From: Alviniconcha marisindica
Taxonomy: Eukaryota > Mollusca > Gastropoda > Provannidae
NCBI GenBank assembly: GCA_018857735.1
Contig: JABMCL010002018.1
Location: forward strand, 816,001 to 880,000
Reading direction: 5' to 3'
Length of the DNA stretch: 64,000 nt
Within the stretch, counting starts at the first letter, position 1; each line of letters begins with the position of its first letter. The position numbers and the translations under genes were made by a program. This document shows, piece by piece, positions 49,909 to 64,000 of the stretch. The notes below the pieces were generated by a model. It was not told the origin of the DNA, did no database searches, and saw only the letters and a program-made list of their open reading frames with translations.

Positions 49909-50144
49909 CATTCACGCATGTTTCGGTGTCACAATTTTGCGGGCAGGCTGTTCTACTCTCAAGTGGATGAACCCTCTTAAAAATTGCACTTAGTTACTCC
50001 TAATGATTGTTATTCAAAACCTTTCTATTCAGGCATGTTTCAGTGTCACAATTTTGCGGGTAGGCTGTTCTACTCTCAAGTGGATGAACCCTCTTAAAAA
50101 TTGCACTTAGTTACTCCTAATGATTGTTATTCAAAACCTTTCTA
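49909..50144 (+). repeat. Two-copy tandem duplication (about 118 bp)
   Basis: Units at about 49909-50026 and 50027-50144 are almost identical, both starting TTCAYGCATGTTTCRGTGTC and including TGCGGGYAGGCTGTTCTA. They lie near the right end of the 2.9-kb element. Confidence 0.88.
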
Positions 50145-50422
50145 TGAAATAATAAGGTTCTTGTTCTAAATATTACATAATGATACTTTTATGTCACACC
50201 GAAACATGCGTTATGCTCTCCACTTGGACATGTTCGAAGCCACCCTGACTTGCAGTCGGGGTCCTAACTGCTTTTCTTTTAACTGTGCCTTAAAATAGGA
50301 TGTATGTGGAACACAAGAAGCCTAATTGGGATAAGCTGCAAGCTATTTCAGTTTTGACCTCTGATTCCCCCTAACTAGGACCAACACTGAAGAAGAACCC
50401 ATATAGATATAGATATGTTTGT

Positions 50423-50423
<1 letters not shown>

Positions 50424-50480
<57 letters not shown>
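50424..50480 (+). repeat. (GT)n microsatellite
   Basis: About 27 GT units just right of the 2.9-kb element. Confidence 0.95.
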
Positions 50481-50719
50481 ATGTGCGTGCATGCATGTGT
50501 GCAAACACTTGTGAGAAAGACAGATACAAGCAGAGAGATGCCAAAACACATGATTCAAAGAGAAAGTTCAAGAACTTCAACATGTTGTTAAGCTTGGATG
50601 AGTAAAGAATGTTGGACAGTCCAGCCTTACATTTTCCTTTTGCATTCTGTCCATGAATGTTACTTTTGCTTGAGGTGGAAGCTCAGTGCCAGTCAACTGT
50701 CAATGACAACATGGGCAGT

Positions 50720-50784
<65 letters not shown>

Positions 50785-51295
50785 AAACACTGACAACATG
50801 GGAAATGACATAGATCTGAAAACTGACAACATGGCCAATGGCATAGATCTGAACACTGACAACACCGGCAATGGCACAGATCTGAAAACTGACAACATGG
50901 GCAATGGCACAGATCTGAACACTGACAACAAGGGCAGTGGCATAAATCTGAACACTGACAAAATGGCCAGTGGCATAGATATAAACACTGACAACATGGG
51001 GAATGGCATAGATCTGAAAACTCACAACATGGGCAATGGCACAGATCTAAAAACTGACAACATGGGCAAGGGTATTGGTGTAGATCTGAAAACTGACAAC
51101 ATGGGCAGTGACATAGATCTGAAAACTGACAACCAGCAGTGGCATAGATCTGAAAACTGACAACATGGGCAATGGCATTGATCTGAAAACTGACAACATG
51201 GGCAGTGGCAGAGATCTAAAAACTGACAACATGGGCAATGGTATTGGTATAAATCTGAAAACTGACTGACAACATGGGCAATGGCATAGATGATG
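50785..51295 (+). repeat. 30-33-bp minisatellite
   Basis: About 15 units of ACTGACAACATGGGCAATGG and CATAGATCTGAAA next to an AT microsatellite (50723-50782). The 167-codon ORF through it is repeat-derived. Confidence 0.92.
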
Positions 51296-51567
51296 AAAAC
51301 GAATCATTTCGGCACAAGACTGATCATTTAAAAAATGTTTGTCCTGAAGACAAATTGTAGAAACTTCTAGCTGAAGGAAGCATTGATTGATGAACAGACT
51401 ATATAACAGAGCTATCCTGTGATGGTTTTGAGTCTAGGACGTTTTTTTTCTGGTAAACAAAACAAAACAAGAACCGAAATCTGAATGGAAGTAGAATTAC
51501 CAATTCAGGTTCTCAAGACATGTTTTGTCTAACATGTGGAAAGCGTCAAAGTAAAAACTTGAAATTT

Positions 51568-51602
<35 letters not shown>

Positions 51603-53161
51603 GTTTTATGAGGCCCAATTTATTTCATAATCAGATAGTGATGTCAAATGCAGAAAACCCATTTCATGAATGGTGGTCAGATCAAGGATCAAATGATGGT
51701 AAATTTACAGAACACTGTCAAGTGCCATGGTTTGCAGGATCACTTTCTTTGGCCTCTTGCCTTAAGGTGTAGCCATGCTGGTTCATTCTTTACCAGTAAT
51801 AATAATGGAAATTTGTAAAGCTCAAAGTGCTGAACAAACATAATATTACACACATAATATACATTGAGATGGAAAATGTTATCTGCAATTTAACAAAAGC
51901 TAACACATAATGTACACATCAACGAGGGTTCAAGCATAACTTAATAACTATGTGCAAGATGCGCGCACACACACACACACACACACATTGATAGGAGTGA
52001 AGGACAATGTTGCTTAACTGAAATATTCTAAGAAGAGAAATGACTTGAGTTTGCTTTTGAAGGTTCAGAGAGTAGCAGAATGCCTGATGTCTTGGGGTAG
52101 ATTATTCCAGATGTGGGGGCTGAAATGTGAAACAGTGCGAAAGCCATGGGTCTTGCGACTGAAGTGTTGGGGTTGGGGTTGGGGTTTGAGCATGCATGTG
52201 TCTGACGAAGAGCAGGAAGGACTGTAAAAGTGTAGGAACTCAGAAAGGTAAGAGGGGGCAGAACCTGTGATTGCGTTGTAACACATGTAAGCAGGTTTGT
52301 ATTTTATTTGTTCAGAACTTGGGAGCCAGTGGAGTTGCTGTAGGAGAGGTGTGCAGTTTTGATGGTGTGGTGTTCTGAGAAATTAAGTAAAAACAACAAC
52401 AGCAAACAACAATACTGTATCTAGGCTGTTGTTTGAATGTGTGGTGGGTGTCTGATTAGGTTTGGGTAGTGTTTATGTGTCCAGTCGATGGCTGAGTGTA
52501 TCTGGTTGAGTAGAATTGATATTGGCGTGTGTGTGTGTGTGTGCTGATGTGTTGTGAGTACGCACCCATTTATAATTTATGTGATTTTATACATTTGTAT
52601 TATAGATTTTTGTACAGCATAACTTGTCTATGTTGTTGTAAACACAAATGTTTTGGCGTTCCTTTACATGTTCTTAAATTAATGAGCCTTATATTAGTTA
52701 AGTTGAATTGCTCTGTGAGGGATGATTAAAGTTTTTTGACTTGACTTGAACAACAACCTGCTGTGTGTGTATTTAAAAAAGGGCTGATAGGGCCTGTGAT
52801 GCCTCTTTGGTTTGATTCACATTTATGGATTTAATACTAATATTGTGTGTAATAATGCATCATTTTTGTGTAGCAGAAGTGCCACAAGCAGCTTAAACTG
52901 ATATAGTTTCCATCAAAACAACAACAAAAGAGCCCAACATTCTTTATTTCTACAATGTTCCATAATATTCATCAAGGAATGTGACAGTGTCGACATTAAC
53001 AAGTGAAAAACAAAAAGACAACAGCTACAGAAAGCAGTTCATCAGCTGAAATATCAGGGCTTTAAACATAAAACTTTTTGAAAGAAGGAGCATTTCTGCT
53101 GAGATTTGAAAGCAAAAAGAGATTCATTAAGTTACGTGATGAATACTGCCTTGAACTAGTA

Positions 53162-53162
<1 letters not shown>

Positions 53163-53230
<68 letters not shown>
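53163..53230 (+). repeat. (GT)n microsatellite
   Basis: About 33 GT units in intergenic DNA. Confidence 0.95.
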
Positions 53231-53233
<3 letters not shown>

Positions 53234-53956
53234 AGAATAGTCTGTGTGGACAAGATTTTGTGCTTCATAAATACTTTAATTATCAATATGATTTATTATT
53301 AACTAAGTTGAAGTAGAAGTGGGTTTCACTTCCAGACAAGTTGGGTAGGTATGTGCTTTTTGATGTTTGTCAAAGTCAACAAACAGGGCAGCAAACTGTG
53401 TGCAAAATGTATGTGTTGTTACTGTACTTGGGTCCAGGAACTTGTTTTATAATTGACATTATTTAAGACCAGCAGGGCATTTTATTTTTAAGTTAATGAA
53501 ACAAAATCCATAGTTTTTTACCTTTTAATAGTTTTATTTTGATAGGGCTAGTTCCTTCAGATTATGCAATATGCCTAATAAGTGATATGATCACAGAGTC
53601 AGACAGACTTGTTTTTTAGTGTCCAGATTGTAAACTGCCAAAATAAACTGACAGTTACACCCCTCAACCCCTCCCCTCCCGCACCCCCACCACTCCCACC
53701 CCCGCCTCCACCCTCCTTGAACAAACACATTATTAATTTTGTTAACACCCAGTCAACCATGGCATGTTGAACTCCTCCGAACAAACAAATGAAACCCAAC
53801 AGCAACAAAAACAGATAATACAAAATGTTTTAGACTAGATGTGAGTGTGCAGGCCAGGGCAAAATCCAAGGGAGTAAAAGCCTGCCCCCCCAAAAAAGAG
53901 AGAAAAAAAGAGCACTTGCCAGTTTTATTGTCAGTGTTCATATCTGTGATTGAGCT

Positions 53957-54120
53957 AACATGACTAGCTGCTATTTTTACACCGTCTAGTGAGTCAGCAG
54001 CATTGACGCTAACATGACTAGCTGCTATTTTTACACCGTCTAGTGAGTCAGCAGCATTGACGCTAACATGACTAGCTGCTATTTTTACACCGTCTAATGA
54101 GTCAGCAGCATTGACGCTAA
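53957..54120 (+). repeat. 54-bp tandem repeat, three units
   Basis: Near-identical units with GCTAACATGACTAGCTGCTA and GTGAGTCAGCAGCATTGAC. Confidence 0.92.
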
Positions 54121-55724
54121 AAGATCACAGCCATAAATTTTCAGATTCTGACAGCTTGACACTGAAAATCTGATGCAAGAATCTTATGACTGGTGTACGT
54201 GCGTGTTTAATGCTACCTGTTATGAGCAAAGTACGTGTGGTGAGGCGTGTGGTTTTACAGCAGGTGAGATGGTATCATGACACCCAGCACAGCAGAGCGC
54301 CTGTGATTTATCTGACCAACGTACACAAGGAGTGCAGCCTGTGTTCTGAGCGGAGATAGTCAAGCCAGGTGGATTTACTGAGGCATATGGGTACTTGGTT
54401 TCTAAACAAGCCAGAACCCTGTACCCTGAGAATTGTACACTCATGGTCACAAGGGAACAGATTTTGCTCAGTCTACCTATTTGACCTGACACTTATAATC
54501 TGAACGGGTGTGTAGCCATAGTTTGCCCAGTGCTTCAAGTGGAAGATCACATTGACATATATATATGTCATATGTAAATAATTTAAATAACTAATAGGCT
54601 GTGCTTTTACATAGGTGTGGTCGGTGTATGCATGTACATTGTAACAAAAGAAGAAAAATGTAGATGTGGTATGGGCACATGTGGTGTGTGGTTAAGAAAG
54701 GAACACCTATTTTGCAACTTGTGTCCTCATACTGCTACAGATATGTGGTGATCCATTACTGGACTTTTTTCTACTTCCTTGAGGTGGGCTTTCCCTTACT
54801 CTCAGTTGTAGGTTACCAAAGTGTGAAGAGTCTTTTCTGCTGTTCAGGCCTGGATGATTAAGATGTCGTGCTACTGTAGGTTGGTTAGGGGACCAGTGGT
54901 GACAGAAAAACATTGAGTGGTTGTTTTGTGAATGTAAGGGTGCTCTGCACACGAATCAAAGTCGCTTTCCAGTGTTATTCCTGTATAAATATGGGACACA
55001 TGGAGTCATGGTAGTTGAGACGGAAAGAGTTCCAGGAAGTAAGCGGTGGAAAATTGGGGACGTGTAATGACTCAACAGGCAGACCTGTATGCCTGAGGCA
55101 GATTCCAAAACCTTTTTTAAAAGTTAGGTGGGGAAAGCCCTAAGTTGGACAAATAGCTATAGCTCTGAGCACACTGCTAGTCAGTAGGCTGCGTTTGGGT
55201 TGAAGCCTTTAGTTGGGGTTGTTCAAGAGCACTGCTCAGGGAGGAAGAGATTGTCAGTAACAATGTTACTGTCACAGTGTTAGCTCGGCGCTGCATTGTC
55301 CTGTGGCGATCAGTAGGATATTTCTGACCTCTTGTCACTTCCTTTGGACGGAGTTCCTCCGTGATGGCTGCGATTCTGTGTAAAATCTGAGCGCAATCGA
55401 ATTAAAAAAGAAAAGTTTGATTTTAGGAAGCTTGTTAGTGCCGTAGGAGTCAACAGAAAGGTTATGCATCGAGTCGGGTACTGTCAGCCTTGACTGTTTT
55501 GGGCTTGGTGCCAGCTGCACAAGAAGATAGTTCCTTTTTAGTTCAGCTTCAGGTACATCTACTTAGTTTTCAGGTGTTGGGCATGAAAAGAAAATTTTGC
55601 ATGTGGTTATGAAAGAGAATTCCCTTGAGATCAGTGACTTCTGTGCATGAACAGGTGTTTGTTTTCTAACAGACCAGTGCTGGGTTAACTGTAACATGCA
55701 AAGGTCTCTGGGAAATCCATCAAC

Positions 55725-64000
<8,276 letters not shown>

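Larger units (their letters stand above)
47466..50400. mobile_element. 2.9-kb DNA-transposon-like element with about 30-bp terminal inverted repeats
   Basis: The left end GGGTTCTTCTTCAGTG (47466) recurs inverted at the right end, finishing ACTGAAGAAGAACCC at 50400. The repeats extend to about 30 bp with three mismatches (...YTGGTCCTARTTRG). Both sides are flanked by TA-rich DNA, so the target duplication cannot be defined. Inside are one coding-like exon, repeated GAAACATRCGTT motifs and a 118-bp direct duplication. No DDE transposase was recognised, so it is probably a deletion derivative or an undescribed type. Confidence 0.7.
51300..55528. other. Intergenic DNA upstream of the SHARPIN/HOIL-1-like gene
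   Basis: No coding exon recognised on either strand; it holds the GT microsatellites at 51573 and 53163, the 54-bp repeat at 53957 and a C-rich tract at 53660-53720. The promoter of the downstream gene should lie near its right end, but I cannot mark it. Confidence 0.35.

Noticed and set aside
50657..51160. 167-codon ORF with NMGNGIDLKTD repeats
   Set aside because: Begins in an AT microsatellite and follows a 30-33-bp minisatellite; no family resemblance.

Overview
Eukaryotic, metazoan DNA: short exons with GT-AG junctions separated by long introns, about 20 microsatellites (mostly GT/CA), many minisatellites and small inverted-repeat elements. Exon sequences and repeat style suggest a lophotrochozoan, probably a mollusc such as a marine gastropod; that assignment is inference. 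There are no bacterial operons, CRISPR arrays or rRNA genes, and I recognised no tRNA. Nearly all long ORFs in the window are open repeats (Cys-Val, Thr-His, Ser-Leu or Arg-Glu runs), not genes.

Four genes can be assembled by hand with matching splice phases. (1) MORN1-like, minus strand, exons between 6601 and 4651; its C-terminus is unresolved. (2) NECAB-like, plus strand, 13 exons from 6670 to 23223, complete at 342 codons, with two EF-hands and a C-terminal ABM domain. Genes 1 and 2 are divergent, with start codons 68 bp apart around a perfect TCTCGCGAGA palindrome, so a shared bidirectional promoter is likely. (3) MAF1, the RNA polymerase III repressor, minus strand, 7 exons from 44252 to 37498, complete at 254 codons. 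(4) The 5' part of a SHARPIN/HOIL-1 (RBCK1)-like LUBAC accessory protein, plus strand, exons from 55725 to the right edge, where it is cut at the start of the ubiquitin-like domain.

Layout: 1-2490 is unassigned and its first 1.4 kb has odd composition; 2490-4640 is probably MORN1 3' UTR or downstream sequence; 4650-23223 holds the divergent pair; 23224-37497 is repeat-rich intergenic or 3' UTR sequence between the convergent NECAB and MAF1 genes; 37498-44252 is MAF1; 44253-55724 is intergenic and contains a 2.9-kb inverted-repeat-bounded element with one coding-like exon; 55725-64000 is the SHARPIN/HOIL-1-like gene.

The most notable structures are: a 65-bp minisatellite that crosses the intron 5/exon 6 junction of NECAB, so the intron carries about 14 decoy acceptors each followed by an in-frame stop; a TTAA-flanked element with perfect 18-bp terminal repeats; a foldback element made of TTTTGTCRYGACAAAA palindromes; the 2.9-kb element with repeated GAAACATRCGTT motifs; two broken partial exon copies inside MAF1; and a 138-bp in-frame duplication inside a SHARPIN/HOIL-1-like exon.
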